A stretch of DNA of 64,000 nucleotides from Tissierellia bacterium. GTDB lineage: Bacteria > Bacillota > Clostridia > Tissierellales > Peptoniphilaceae. Both the position numbers and the translations under genes were made by a program. Of this stretch, positions 39,192 through 47,436 are shown in pieces. The notes below the pieces were generated by a model that did no database searches, was not told where the DNA came from, and saw only the letters and a list, made by a program, of their open reading frames with translations. The first letter of the stretch is position 1, and each line of letters starts with the position of its first letter. The stretch is from positions 1-64,000 of the forward strand of contig JAUMZM010000001.1 in the NCBI GenBank assembly GCA_030528125.1. Reading direction: 5' to 3'.

Positions 39192-39812
39192 ATGGATACA
39201 AGAGATTATTTAAAGTACATAGTTGATGAAATTCATACTGTTATTGTTGCAACCGTTGATAAAGAAGGACTTCCTGTAACTTCTGCAATTGATATTATGG
39301 ATTTTGATGATGAGAGTTTGTATTTTCTAACTGCAAAGGGCAAGGGATTCTACGATAGATTAAAGGACAAAGAATTCTTAGCTTTTACTGCAATAAAAGG
39401 AGAAGATACTCTATCAAGTGTAGCTATATCTTTAAAAGGCAAGGTTAGAGAAATTGGCAATGAGAAGATTCCATATTTATTTGAGAAAAATTCCTATATG
39501 AATTCGATCTATCCAACAGAAAAGTCAAGAGCTCAATTAACGGTATTTCAAATATATGAAGGACAAGGTGAGTGGTTTGACTTATCCAAAAAGCCTATAG
39601 AAAGAGCGACTTTTGTATTTGGAGATATTATAAAGAAGGAATCTGGGTATTATATAAATGAAAATTGTATAGGATGTGGCAAATGTGTTGAGGTTTGTCC
39701 ACAAAAATGTATCGAAGAAGAACAAGTTCCATTCGTTATAGAAAACAATCATTGTCTAAATTGCGGAAACTGTATGGATGTATGTCCATATAATGCAGTA
39801 GAAAGAAGGTAG
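39192..39812 (+). CDS. PNPOx-like flavin-binding protein fused to a 2[4Fe-4S] ferredoxin
   Basis: About 206 residues. The first 140 form a split-barrel pyridoxamine-phosphate-oxidase-like domain (VIVATVDKEGLPVTSAIDIM... LYFLTAKGKGFYDRLK), which usually binds FMN or F420. The C-terminal part has two full [4Fe-4S] motifs, CIGCGKCVEVCP and CLNCGNCMDVCP. The fusion predicts electron transfer between ferredoxin clusters and a bound flavin. ATG 39192 is chosen after GGGTGGTG. It is the first gene of a run with a macrodomain protein two bases on and a sirtuin, so it may be the partner or target of that ADP-ribosylation pair. Confidence 0.8.
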   Translation: MDTRDYLKYIVDEIHTVIVATVDKEGLPVTSAIDIMDFDDESLYFLTAKGKGFYDRLKDKEFLAFTAIKGEDTLSSVAISLKGKVREIGNEKIPYLFEKNSYMNSIYPTEKSRAQLTVFQIYEGQGEWFDLSKKPIERATFVFGDIIKKESGYYINENCIGCGKCVEVCPQKCIEEEQVPFVIENNHCLNCGNCMDVCPYNAVERR

Positions 39813-39814
39813 AA

Positions 39815-40615
39815 ATGGATAACAAACAAATAGATAGACTAAATTATCTTGTAGATGAATTCATAGCTGATTCCGATAGTTACAAAGATATTGAAAATCC
39901 CAGTAGCATAGAAGATAAAAAAAGAATCTTGCGCTCTCTTATGAATATTAGATTGCCAAAGAAAATGAAAGATGAAGTCATAGAAGTTCAAGATGAATAC
40001 TTAAAAGAAATAGCTAGAGAAAAGGGAATTGTAGAGCTTTCTGATATTCCAGTTATTAAAGACAACATATCTATCTGGCAAGGAGATATAACAAGACTTA
40101 AAGTAGGAGCTATTGTAAATGCTGCAAATTCGATGATGCTTGGTTGCTTTGTTCCAATGCATATTTGTATTGATAACCAAATCCATACTTTTGCAGGTAT
40201 ACAGCTTAGACAAGAATGCAACGATAATATGGAAAAGCTTAGAGAAAAGTACGGCGATGACTACAGACAGCCTACATCAGTTCCTATGCTTACAGATGCT
40301 TACAATCTTCCAGCAGATAAGGTAATTCATGTAGTAGGGCCAATTGTAGGTAGCAAACTTACCGAAAGCTTAGAAGATGACCTAGCAAATTGCTATAGGA
40401 ATATACTTGATATGTGCTTAGAAAATTCAATAAAAAGCGTAGCTTTCTGTTGCATATCAACAGGTGTATTTAATTTTCCTAATAAAAGAGCAGCAGAAAT
40501 TGCAACAGAAACTGTTAAGAAATGGAATTCCAACAATCCAAATGCTATGGATAGAATAATTTTCAATGTATTTAGCGACAAAGATAGAAGATATTATGAA
40601 GAAATATTACTATAA
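39815..40615 (+). CDS. Zinc-type macrodomain ADP-ribosyl hydrolase (SirTM-associated)
   Basis: A 266-residue protein with a helical N-terminal extension of about 85 residues, then a macrodomain: WQGDITRLKVGAIVNAANSMMLGC (residues 88-111), the family's MLGCFVPMHICIDNQIH block with Cys111, His116 and Cys118 as likely zinc ligands, and CISTGVFNFP as the ribose loop. This extended, zinc-binding class is the one found beside SirTM in staphylococci and streptococci, where it removes ADP-ribose from proteins. It starts two bases after the flavoprotein-ferredoxin stop and overlaps the sirtuin gene. Confidence 0.82.
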   Translation: MDNKQIDRLNYLVDEFIADSDSYKDIENPSSIEDKKRILRSLMNIRLPKKMKDEVIEVQDEYLKEIAREKGIVELSDIPVIKDNISIWQGDITRLKVGAIVNAANSMMLGCFVPMHICIDNQIHTFAGIQLRQECNDNMEKLREKYGDDYRQPTSVPMLTDAYNLPADKVIHVVGPIVGSKLTESLEDDLANCYRNILDMCLENSIKSVAFCCISTGVFNFPNKRAAEIATETVKKWNSNNPNAMDRIIFNVFSDKDRRYYEEILL

Positions 40616-41600
40616 TAAAGACGGATACAGACAAACCATTAAAAATGGTATCAATTCACTAAGTGAATTTTCAAAATTAGTAAGCGGTAATGATTATTCA
40701 CAACAAGATAAGATAAAATTACTTAAAAAAAGAATAGAAAATGCAGATGCCATTGTAATAGGTGGAGGATCTGGCTTATCAACTTCTGCAGGACTTGTGT
40801 ATGATGGAGAAAGATTTGATAGGTACTTTTTCGATTTCAAAGAAAAATATGGAATAAATAATATATATGCCGGCGGATTCTATAATTTTCCCAAAAGTGA
40901 GATAAAATGGGCATGGTGGGCAAGACATATTTATTTTAATAGATATGTAAAATCTCCCAAACCAGTCTATGAAAATCTATTTTCGATCGTAGAAGATAAG
41001 GATTATTTTGTTATAACCACTAATGTCGATCATAGATTCCAAATGGCAGGATTTGATAAAAATAGGATATTCTATACTCAAGGAGATTATGGACTTTTCC
41101 AAAGTGTAAATCCTTCATTAAAAAAGACCTATGACAACGAGAAATGGGTAATGGAAGCTATGAAGGCACAAGGATTTGTAAAAGATTCTAATGGTGAATT
41201 TAATGTAGCAGATGACAAAAATATACTTATGGAAATTCCAAGCGATATGATTCCAAGATGCCCAGATGATAATTCTAATGTAAGATTAAATCTTAGAGAA
41301 GATGAGGATTTTGTGGAAGATGACGGTTGGAATGAGGCATCTTATAGATACTATGATTTTCTTACAAAACACAAAGATGATAAAGTGGTGTATCTTGAGT
41401 TAGGTGTTGGGAAAAATACCCCTGTTATAATCAAATATCCATTTTGGCAAATGACTTTAGAAAATAAAAACGCTAGTTATATTTGTATAAATTATAATGA
41501 AGCTCTCTGTCCAAGAGAAATTGAGAATAGAAGTATTTGTATTAATGAAGATATCGGAGATATTTTAGATAAGGTGCTCAAATTAAATTCTAAAAACTAA
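40596..41600 (+). CDS. Class M sirtuin (SirTM), protein ADP-ribosyltransferase
   Basis: About 334 residues. The NAD fold is shown by AIVIGGGSGLSTSAGLVYDG (about 52-71) and TTNVDHRFQMAGFDKNRIFYTQGDYG (about 141-166). The usual catalytic His of deacetylase sirtuins is replaced by Gln in TQGDYG, and the normal four-Cys zinc ribbon is reduced (only IPRCPDD is seen), both class M features; such enzymes ADP-ribosylate rather than deacetylate. ATG 40596 (MKKYYYNKDG) overlaps the macrodomain gene by 20 bases; an upstream TTG-type start at 40566 is less likely. In characterised operons the target is lipoylated GcvH-L, absent here. Confidence 0.8.
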   Translation: MKKYYYNKDGYRQTIKNGINSLSEFSKLVSGNDYSQQDKIKLLKKRIENADAIVIGGGSGLSTSAGLVYDGERFDRYFFDFKEKYGINNIYAGGFYNFPKSEIKWAWWARHIYFNRYVKSPKPVYENLFSIVEDKDYFVITTNVDHRFQMAGFDKNRIFYTQGDYGLFQSVNPSLKKTYDNEKWVMEAMKAQGFVKDSNGEFNVADDKNILMEIPSDMIPRCPDDNSNVRLNLREDEDFVEDDGWNEASYRYYDFLTKHKDDKVVYLELGVGKNTPVIIKYPFWQMTLENKNASYICINYNEALCPREIENRSICINEDIGDILDKVLKLNSKN

Positions 41601-41667
41601 ATACTAGTAAAAACAAGACTTTATAGGATAATTATTATATAAATTCTAAAGAAGGGAGAATTCAATA

Positions 41668-42069
41668 ATGAATGAAGTAATGGAATTTTTAGGACAAGCT
41701 CCAGCAGCATTTGCAACTTTGAAAGAGGATAAACCAAGAGTTCGTTTTTTGGGTTTTAAAATGGAGGATAATGGAAATTTATATTTTTTAACAGATAAGA
41801 GAAAAAATGTATACCAAGAACTTGTCAAAAACAATAATGTAGAAATATGCTCTTTTCCTAACAAAGACAATCATTGGATAAGAATTGAAGGAAAAGTAGA
41901 GTTTGTAGAAGATGTTGAACTTAACAAAAAAGCTTTCTCAATATTGCCAATACTTGAACAAGCTTATAAGAGCCCTGATAATGAAAATATAGTTTTACTT
42001 AAAATTATAGATATGAATATTAGAAAATATTCAATGAAAGGTGAAGAAGGAACTTTATCTTTTAATTAA
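41668..42069 (+). CDS. Small PNPOx-like flavin-binding protein
   Basis: A 133-residue split-barrel protein: FATLKEDKPRVRFLGFKMEDNGNLYFLTDKRKNVYQELVKN matches the pyridoxamine-phosphate-oxidase-like/NimA-type group, with a WIRIEGKVEF strand. It may bind FMN; the substrate is unknown. A GAAGGGAG precedes the ATG. It lies 67 bases after the sirtuin on the same strand and before a terminator, so it probably belongs to the same transcription unit and resembles the first domain of that unit's first gene. Confidence 0.75.
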   Translation: MNEVMEFLGQAPAAFATLKEDKPRVRFLGFKMEDNGNLYFLTDKRKNVYQELVKNNNVEICSFPNKDNHWIRIEGKVEFVEDVELNKKAFSILPILEQAYKSPDNENIVLLKIIDMNIRKYSMKGEEGTLSFN

Positions 42070-42086
42070 TATATTAAAAAATACTT

Positions 42087-42131
42087 TATACTGATCTAGA
42101 TTGGTTTTCCAATTTGGATCAGTATTTTTTG
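42087..42131 (+). terminator. Terminator of the flavoprotein-macrodomain-sirtuin unit
   Basis: ATACTGATC...GATTGG and CCAATTTGGATCAGTAT form a long interrupted stem followed by six Ts. Confidence 0.8.
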
Positions 42132-42290
42132 TATAGAGATTTTATCAAAAAGTTTATATTTGTAACCTAGGATACAGATAATTATCAAAAACTATCTTAT
42201 AATTAAATCATACTAAAATAGTACAAATTAGATAGATTGTAGAAATACACCAATAATTAAAGATAGAATATTTTATAAAAGGAGAATTAT

Positions 42291-43745
42291 ATGGAACAAA
42301 GTATAGATCTTACAAAGACAGTTTATAATCTTGTAAATGAATATCCTAGGTTAAAAGACATCTTATATGATTTGGGATTTAGCGAATTAAAGAAAAAGTC
42401 AATGCTAAATTCAATGGCAAAACTTGTAACTTTGCCAAAGGCATCCAAAGTAAAAAAGATACCAATGGATAAAGTAATAGAAACACTTAAAGATAACGGA
42501 TTTTCAGTTAAAGGATATAATATCGATACAAAAGAAAAAGAGGATAAAAAATTAGTAAAAATTAGTAATAAAACTTCTACAGATAAATTAAAATCTTATC
42601 TTAAACGTCTAAGTGATGGAGAAGATCTAGAATCTGTACGCAAAGACTTCGTAGAAAATTTCAAGTCGGTTGACTCAAAAGAAATTGTAAATGCAGAACA
42701 AGAACTTCTAAAAGAAGGCACTCCACTTAATGAAGTACAAAAGTTATGTGATGTGCATTCAGCTTTATTTCATGGAATGACTACAAATGAAAGAGATATA
42801 GAAATGAGAAATCTCATAGAAGAGGAAAAGGAAGCCTTCAAAAAGACTTCAGACGAAAAGTACGAAAGACTAAAAAATACCGTAGGGCATCCAATATATA
42901 CATTAACAAGAGAAAATGATGAGCTTTCTAAGATATTAGATAATTTAGAAGATTTAGATACAGATGAGATTTTCAAAAAGATAGAGGATATATCAACTCA
43001 TTATGCAAAAAAGGGAGGTCTTTTATATCCAATTCTAAAAGTAAAATATGGAATTTCTGGACCATCAGATGTTATGTGGACAGTTGATGATGAGATTAGA
43101 GATAGTATTAGCTTATTAAGAAAAAGTAAAATTTATGATGAGAATTTCAAAGAAGAGTTAGACAAAGTTTTAAAAAGAGCAAAAGAGATGATCTATAAAG
43201 AAGAAGCTATTCTTTTTCCTATATGTTCTGTTAACTTTAGTGAAGAAGAGTGGATTTTGATTTACAAAGATTTAAAAGGTTACAAAGAATCCTTTGGTGT
43301 AGAAAATGAAAGATGGGATCTTGCAGAAAATTATAAATCAAAAGAAAAAGAAAGTGTGGAAGGTGAAGTAGTAATGCCAGGTGGACACCTTAAAGTATCT
43401 GAGCTTACAGCTTTACTAAATACACTACCACTTGAGATTAGTTTCGTTGATAAGGATGATATCAATAGATTCTTTAATGAAGGAGATAAAATATTCAATC
43501 GTCCTAGCACTGCAATTGATAGAAAAGTATTCTCTTGTCATTCTCCTAAGATTGAACCAATGGTTCATCAAATTATAGATAGTTTTAGAAGTGGAGAGAA
43601 AGATTCATTTCCTGTATGGATGGAAAAGAAAGGACATAGCGTTCTTGTAAATTATCTTGCAGTAAGAGATAAAGATAATAATTATCTTGGAACACTTGAA
43701 ATCGTACAAGATATGCAAGATATAAAAGAACATTTTACAAAATAA
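42291..43745 (+). CDS. DUF1858-DUF438-PAS protein (hemerythrin-like region)
   Basis: A 484-residue soluble protein in four parts: DUF1858 (about 5-60, TVYNLVNEYPRLKDILYDLGF), DUF438 (about 95-165), a helical region with histidines and glutamates spaced like a hemerythrin-type domain (about 170-330; LCDVHSALFHG, ISTHYAKKGGLLYP, KEEAILFP), and a PAS domain (about 365-480, LPLEISFVDKDDINRFFNEGDKIFNRP). Such proteins in anaerobes are thought to sense oxygen or nitric oxide, which is inference. AAGGAG precedes ATG. Monocistronic. Confidence 0.78.
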   Translation: MEQSIDLTKTVYNLVNEYPRLKDILYDLGFSELKKKSMLNSMAKLVTLPKASKVKKIPMDKVIETLKDNGFSVKGYNIDTKEKEDKKLVKISNKTSTDKLKSYLKRLSDGEDLESVRKDFVENFKSVDSKEIVNAEQELLKEGTPLNEVQKLCDVHSALFHGMTTNERDIEMRNLIEEEKEAFKKTSDEKYERLKNTVGHPIYTLTRENDELSKILDNLEDLDTDEIFKKIEDISTHYAKKGGLLYPILKVKYGISGPSDVMWTVDDEIRDSISLLRKSKIYDENFKEELDKVLKRAKEMIYKEEAILFPICSVNFSEEEWILIYKDLKGYKESFGVENERWDLAENYKSKEKESVEGEVVMPGGHLKVSELTALLNTLPLEISFVDKDDINRFFNEGDKIFNRPSTAIDRKVFSCHSPKIEPMVHQIIDSFRSGEKDSFPVWMEKKGHSVLVNYLAVRDKDNNYLGTLEIVQDMQDIKEHFTK

Positions 43746-43757
43746 ATATTTGACTTA

Positions 43758-43801
43758 GAAACTATGCGTTAGAAATTATTAGACTTTCGCATAGTTTTTA
43801 T
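43758..43801 (+). terminator. Terminator after the DUF438 gene
   Basis: AAACTATGCG pairs with CGCATAGTTT across an 18-20 base loop, followed by Ts. Confidence 0.7.
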
Positions 43802-43945
43802 TTGTCTTTAAAAGCTTAGAATCATGAAATTGCTTGCAAAGATAAAATATAAACGTTAATATATATATACAGAGTTTTATTTAATTAATTATGTGAAAAT
43901 ATAATTTTTTATTTTTAAAATAAATAAAATATTAACGGGGTGTGT

Positions 43946-45481
43946 ATGAGAGAATTTATCGAAAAAAATAATAATATAGTTTTTAAGATGCTTTTCGATG
44001 GAATATTAATAGGGATTCTTTCTGGAATTTTGTCTGTTTTGTATAGATATATAATCTCAAAAATGGATTTTCTAAGAAGTATTTTGTTCTCTAACAAAAA
44101 TACTTTTAATATAGTTGGACTTTTAATTTTGTTTTTTGTTTTTTCAGTTATAATCTCAAAACTTTTGAAGTGGGCACCACTTTCTGGAGGAAGCGGAATT
44201 CCACAGATTAGAGCAGAAATTCTTGGGAAATTCAATATGGATGAGAAGAAAACAATAATTTCAAAAACAGTTGGTGGTGGACTTTGTGATTTGGCAGGAT
44301 TATCACTAGGACGTGAAGGTCCATCAATTCAAATGGGAGGAGCAATTGCAAAGCTTTTAGGTAAAGCGCTAAAAAGAGACAGCTCTGAGATAAATTATTT
44401 AATAACAGCAGGAGCAGGAGCGGGACTTGCAGCAGCTTTTAATGCACCAATAGCTGGAACATTATTTGTAATCGAAGAGCTTCACAAATCATATTCTAAG
44501 TTCTTATTGATACCGACATTGATAGCTTCTGTTATTGCAAATTTTGTATCATTTGGAATATTAGGACATAGATCTAGCTTTTCATTTATAGTAGAGAATA
44601 ATCTTCCATTAAAATTTATGTGGGTTTGTTTAATAATAGGACTTCTTACAGGAATTGTTGGAGTTACATTTAACTTGGGAATAGTTAATGCTCAAAAACT
44701 TTACAGATCTTTTAATGTAAAAATGTATATTAAGATTTTTGTATTAATGATATTTGCAACATTTATTGGATATAATTTTTTTGAAATTACAGGAGGCGGA
44801 CATAATTTAATGGAAAATCTTGCAATTACTAGTTATCCAATAAAATATCTTGTATTAATACTTGCTTTAAAATTGATATATACATGTCTAAGTTATGGAA
44901 GTGGAGTTCAAGGAGGAATATTTCTTCCAACTCTAGTAATTGGAGGACTTAGTGGAATAATAGTATATTCTCTTTTAAAAGGAAGCTTTGACTTGTCACC
45001 TTATTATGTAAACTTCATAATTCTTGGAATGAGTGGCATACTTGCATCAGTTGTAAGAGCACCAATTCTTGCTGTAATGCTTGTAACAGAGATGACGGGT
45101 AGTTTCAATCATTTGATGGGACTTTGTATTGTAGTAATAATTTCATATTCAGTAGCAGAACTTTTAAAGAATCCTCCAATATATGATTCTTTATTTGAAG
45201 GACAATTAAAAGCACATGGGGTAGATGAATTTAGCAAAATAGATAGCAGATTTTCTATTTATGAGTATTCAATCTCAGATCTTTCACCAATTATAAATCA
45301 AAGTATAAGAGATATAAATTTCCCAAATCATCTTATAATAATAAAGATACTAAGAAATGATCTTGAGTTTATACCAAAAGCTGATGATTTAATAAAGCCT
45401 GGAGATAAATTAACAGTTCTTGCAAGAAAAAAGGATTATCTAGATATAGATGAGTTTTTTAAAACAGAAGTTATATCATAG
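43946..45481 (+). CDS. ClC-family chloride/proton exchanger with TrkA-C domain
   Basis: A 511-residue membrane protein. ClC signatures are complete: GSGIPQIRAE, GREGPSIQMGG (gating Glu), NAPIAGTLFVIEE (the internal proton Glu of exchangers) and YGSGVQGGIFLPTLVIG. With both glutamates it is likely a Cl-/H+ antiporter rather than a channel. The C-terminal 75 residues (SIRDINFPNHLIIIKILRND... DKLTVLARK) are a TrkA-C/RCK-C ligand domain. ATG 43946 chosen after ACGGGGTG. Confidence 0.85.
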   Translation: MREFIEKNNNIVFKMLFDGILIGILSGILSVLYRYIISKMDFLRSILFSNKNTFNIVGLLILFFVFSVIISKLLKWAPLSGGSGIPQIRAEILGKFNMDEKKTIISKTVGGGLCDLAGLSLGREGPSIQMGGAIAKLLGKALKRDSSEINYLITAGAGAGLAAAFNAPIAGTLFVIEELHKSYSKFLLIPTLIASVIANFVSFGILGHRSSFSFIVENNLPLKFMWVCLIIGLLTGIVGVTFNLGIVNAQKLYRSFNVKMYIKIFVLMIFATFIGYNFFEITGGGHNLMENLAITSYPIKYLVLILALKLIYTCLSYGSGVQGGIFLPTLVIGGLSGIIVYSLLKGSFDLSPYYVNFIILGMSGILASVVRAPILAVMLVTEMTGSFNHLMGLCIVVIISYSVAELLKNPPIYDSLFEGQLKAHGVDEFSKIDSRFSIYEYSISDLSPIINQSIRDINFPNHLIIIKILRNDLEFIPKADDLIKPGDKLTVLARKKDYLDIDEFFKTEVIS

Positions 45482-45495
45482 ATATTTGGTAAATT

Positions 45496-46341
45496 ATGAA
45501 TAAATTAAAAACAAAGTGGAGAAATATCATAATAATTATAATAATAGGACTAATATTATTATTTTTGCGAGAAAAAATATTATTTGTGCCTATTTTAAGT
45601 AATGTTATGATGTTTGCTTCACTTTTTTTGCTCTTTGTAGCACAGATTCTAATAATAAAAAAGATAAATTTCACAATAAAAAAGAAAGCTATAAGGATAA
45701 TACTTTTGGTTTTGCTTTCTATAATTTTGATTTTGTATTTGTTCTTGGGATTTCTTTTTGTAGTATTTTCAACTTATGATAATACTTCTTTTGAGTACAA
45801 AGGTAGTAAATATTATATTAATGATACAAGCTTTCTTGATCCTTATTATGAAATTTATAAAAAGAAAAATATCTTTATTATGGAAAAAGCTGGCGATTAT
45901 TCTAGAGGTTTTATTTCAAAAAAAGATTTAAAATCAGAAAAAATAATAAGCTATATTATAAAATCAATCAACGAAAAAGATATACCAATAGAAGAAAGTA
46001 ATACTTCTAGTATTGAAAATATAGAAGAAGATATTCAAAAAGAAAGAAATAATCAAAAGATTTTAGATGATATTGATAAGGAAACTGTAAATAAAATTTC
46101 TAATTCAAATTTTGCAATAGTAGAAATAGATCGAGCTATGGCAAGAAGTAAATGGTTTTTTGTAAAAATAGAAAATGATGAATTTATATATATTTCAACT
46201 ATTCCAGATACATCTCCTAAGATAAAAGCAAATGTTGATTCTAATGGAATTATCTATCTAGAATGCGAAGATATAAATGGCAATATTTCAAAATATAAAT
46301 CATTAGATAATGGACTTACTTGGAAGATATATAAAGATTAA
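45496..46341 (+). CDS. Unknown membrane-anchored protein
   Basis: A 281-residue protein with three N-terminal hydrophobic helices (about 10-30, 35-55, 67-92), then a soluble domain that is probably extracytoplasmic. The soluble part contains YKGSKYYINDTSFLDPYYEIYKKKN, a Glu/Asn-rich helical linker (about 160-200) and a C-terminal beta-rich end that closes ISKYKSLDNGLTWKIYKD. I do not recognise the family. It begins 14 bases after the ClC gene and ends just before the PadR promoter, so it may be co-transcribed with the exchanger. Confidence 0.55.
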   Translation: MNKLKTKWRNIIIIIIIGLILLFLREKILFVPILSNVMMFASLFLLFVAQILIIKKINFTIKKKAIRIILLVLLSIILILYLFLGFLFVVFSTYDNTSFEYKGSKYYINDTSFLDPYYEIYKKKNIFIMEKAGDYSRGFISKKDLKSEKIISYIIKSINEKDIPIEESNTSSIENIEEDIQKERNNQKILDDIDKETVNKISNSNFAIVEIDRAMARSKWFFVKIENDEFIYISTIPDTSPKIKANVDSNGIIYLECEDINGNISKYKSLDNGLTWKIYKD

Positions 46342-46343
46342 AT

Positions 46344-46405
46344 TTGCATAATACTATGTTTAGTGATATAATTTTTTTAACTCAAATACTACGTTTAGTG
46401 ATATA
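46344..46405 (+). promoter_or_regulatory. PadR promoter with tandem operator repeats
   Basis: TTGCAT (46344-46349), a 17-base spacer and TATAAT (46367-46372) form a promoter. A 21-base sequence (AATACTA, T or C, GTTTAGTGATATA) occurs at 46350-46370, filling the spacer and -10 box, and again at 46385-46405 with one mismatch. Each copy contains an ACTA/TAGT inverted pair, so both look like operators, probably for the PadR protein itself. Confidence 0.6.
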
Positions 46406-46418
46406 TGAAGGTGATATT

Positions 46419-46748
46419 ATTAGGGATAATTTATCAAGCGGAGCTTTGACAGAAACATCTTTACTCGTGTTATTGTCCTTGTACAATGAACTTCATGGGT
46501 ATGGTATCAAAAAGTTCATAGAAAATAACACAAATGGCAGAGTTGTTCTAGGTATGGGGACTTTGTATGGAGCAATTAATAATTTAGAGAAAAAAGGATG
46601 GATAGAAAAAAGATCAAAAGATGGAAATAGAATCAATTACATAATAACAGATCTTGGAATAGAACAGGTTAATAATGAGAAAGTTAGACTAAAAAGCTTG
46701 CTTAATCTCATTGATAAATTAGATGAGGGAGACTATGAGAAAGATTAA
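46419..46748 (+). CDS. PadR-family transcriptional regulator (likely ATT start)
   Basis: About 109 residues of winged-helix regulator: RDNLSSGALTETSLLVLLSLYNELHGYGIKKFIEN and GTLYGAINNLEKKGWIEKRSKDGNRINYIIT are classic PadR. Relatives begin MRDNL...; here the codon before Arg is ATT (46419), with GAAGG seven bases upstream. In-frame TTG 46344, ATG 46356 and a GTG lie upstream, but the first is the -35 box itself and the others precede or overlap the operator repeats. ATT is a rare but possible start; a mutated ATG is the alternative. The DUF2812 gene overlaps its end. Confidence 0.75.
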   Translation: MRDNLSSGALTETSLLVLLSLYNELHGYGIKKFIENNTNGRVVLGMGTLYGAINNLEKKGWIEKRSKDGNRINYIITDLGIEQVNNEKVRLKSLLNLIDKLDEGDYEKD

Positions 46749-47337
46749 ATTTTTTAAAGATCCTATATCAGATATAAAAACATGGCTAAATGATATGTCT
46801 GATATAGGATACAGACTTGTTGGGGTTAGAAATTTCATATATGACTTTGAAAAATCTGATAAAAAATACTACTATGAAACTCAATTTATAGGATATGATC
46901 CTACAAAAGAAAATAACGAATACATAGATATGTTAAATCAATCAGGAAAAAAAGTTTATAGAGCTCCAATAAATCAAGGTAATGTTAATCTTATAAAATT
47001 TAGACTAAGACCTCTAGCTAAAGGTGATGCTAAATTTGCAAATACTTTTGGTGGATATAATAAGGAAATTTTGATTGTTGAATCAGAGAAGGAAGAAGAA
47101 CTTTTTACAGATTATTCTGATATTTCTATTCAATATAAGAAAAATAGAGATAGTTATTTGCAAGGATTAGTAGTATTTGCAATATTTCTTATTATATCAA
47201 TGCTAGATATACTAAATATACATATCATAGCAATTGTAATAATGTCTATTATATTTATATGGTTATTGTATCTAACATTAAAGAATCATCAAAACTACAT
47301 TAAGTACAATAAGTTATCTAAGATAAGTGAAAGATAA
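46735..47337 (+). CDS. DUF2812 membrane protein, PadR partner
   Basis: A 200-residue protein with a soluble N-terminal domain (KIKFFKDPISDIKTWLNDMSDIGYRLVGV) matching DUF2812 and two C-terminal transmembrane helices (about 150-190). It overlaps PadR by 14 bases, and GAGGGAG precedes ATG 46735. PadR-DUF2812 pairs are common in Firmicutes; I know of no settled function, though a membrane sensor or anti-regulator role is often guessed. Confidence 0.72.
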   Translation: MRKIKFFKDPISDIKTWLNDMSDIGYRLVGVRNFIYDFEKSDKKYYYETQFIGYDPTKENNEYIDMLNQSGKKVYRAPINQGNVNLIKFRLRPLAKGDAKFANTFGGYNKEILIVESEKEEELFTDYSDISIQYKKNRDSYLQGLVVFAIFLIISMLDILNIHIIAIVIMSIIFIWLLYLTLKNHQNYIKYNKLSKISER

Positions 47338-47364
47338 TTTTATAATAGATAGAATTTAGAGCAT

Positions 47365-47395
47365 AGAAAGACCCAGCAAAAAGTTGGGTTTTTCT
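47365..47395. terminator. Bidirectional terminator
   Basis: AGAAAGACCCA pairs with TGGGTTTTTCT (one G-U) around a nine-base loop, between the convergent DUF2812 and asnA genes. Confidence 0.7.
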
Positions 47396-47436
47396 ATTAT
47401 AAATCACTTTAAAATATGAATTTTCATAATGTATTT

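Noticed and set aside
46350-46405. Tandem repeat as a CRISPR array
   Set aside because: Only two copies, the spacing is 14 bases, and they overlap a promoter; operator sites explain them better.
46344-46418. Longer PadR start at TTG 46344 or ATG 46356
   Set aside because: TTG 46344 is the -35 box and the ATG overlaps the operator repeat; the extra residues do not match PadR.
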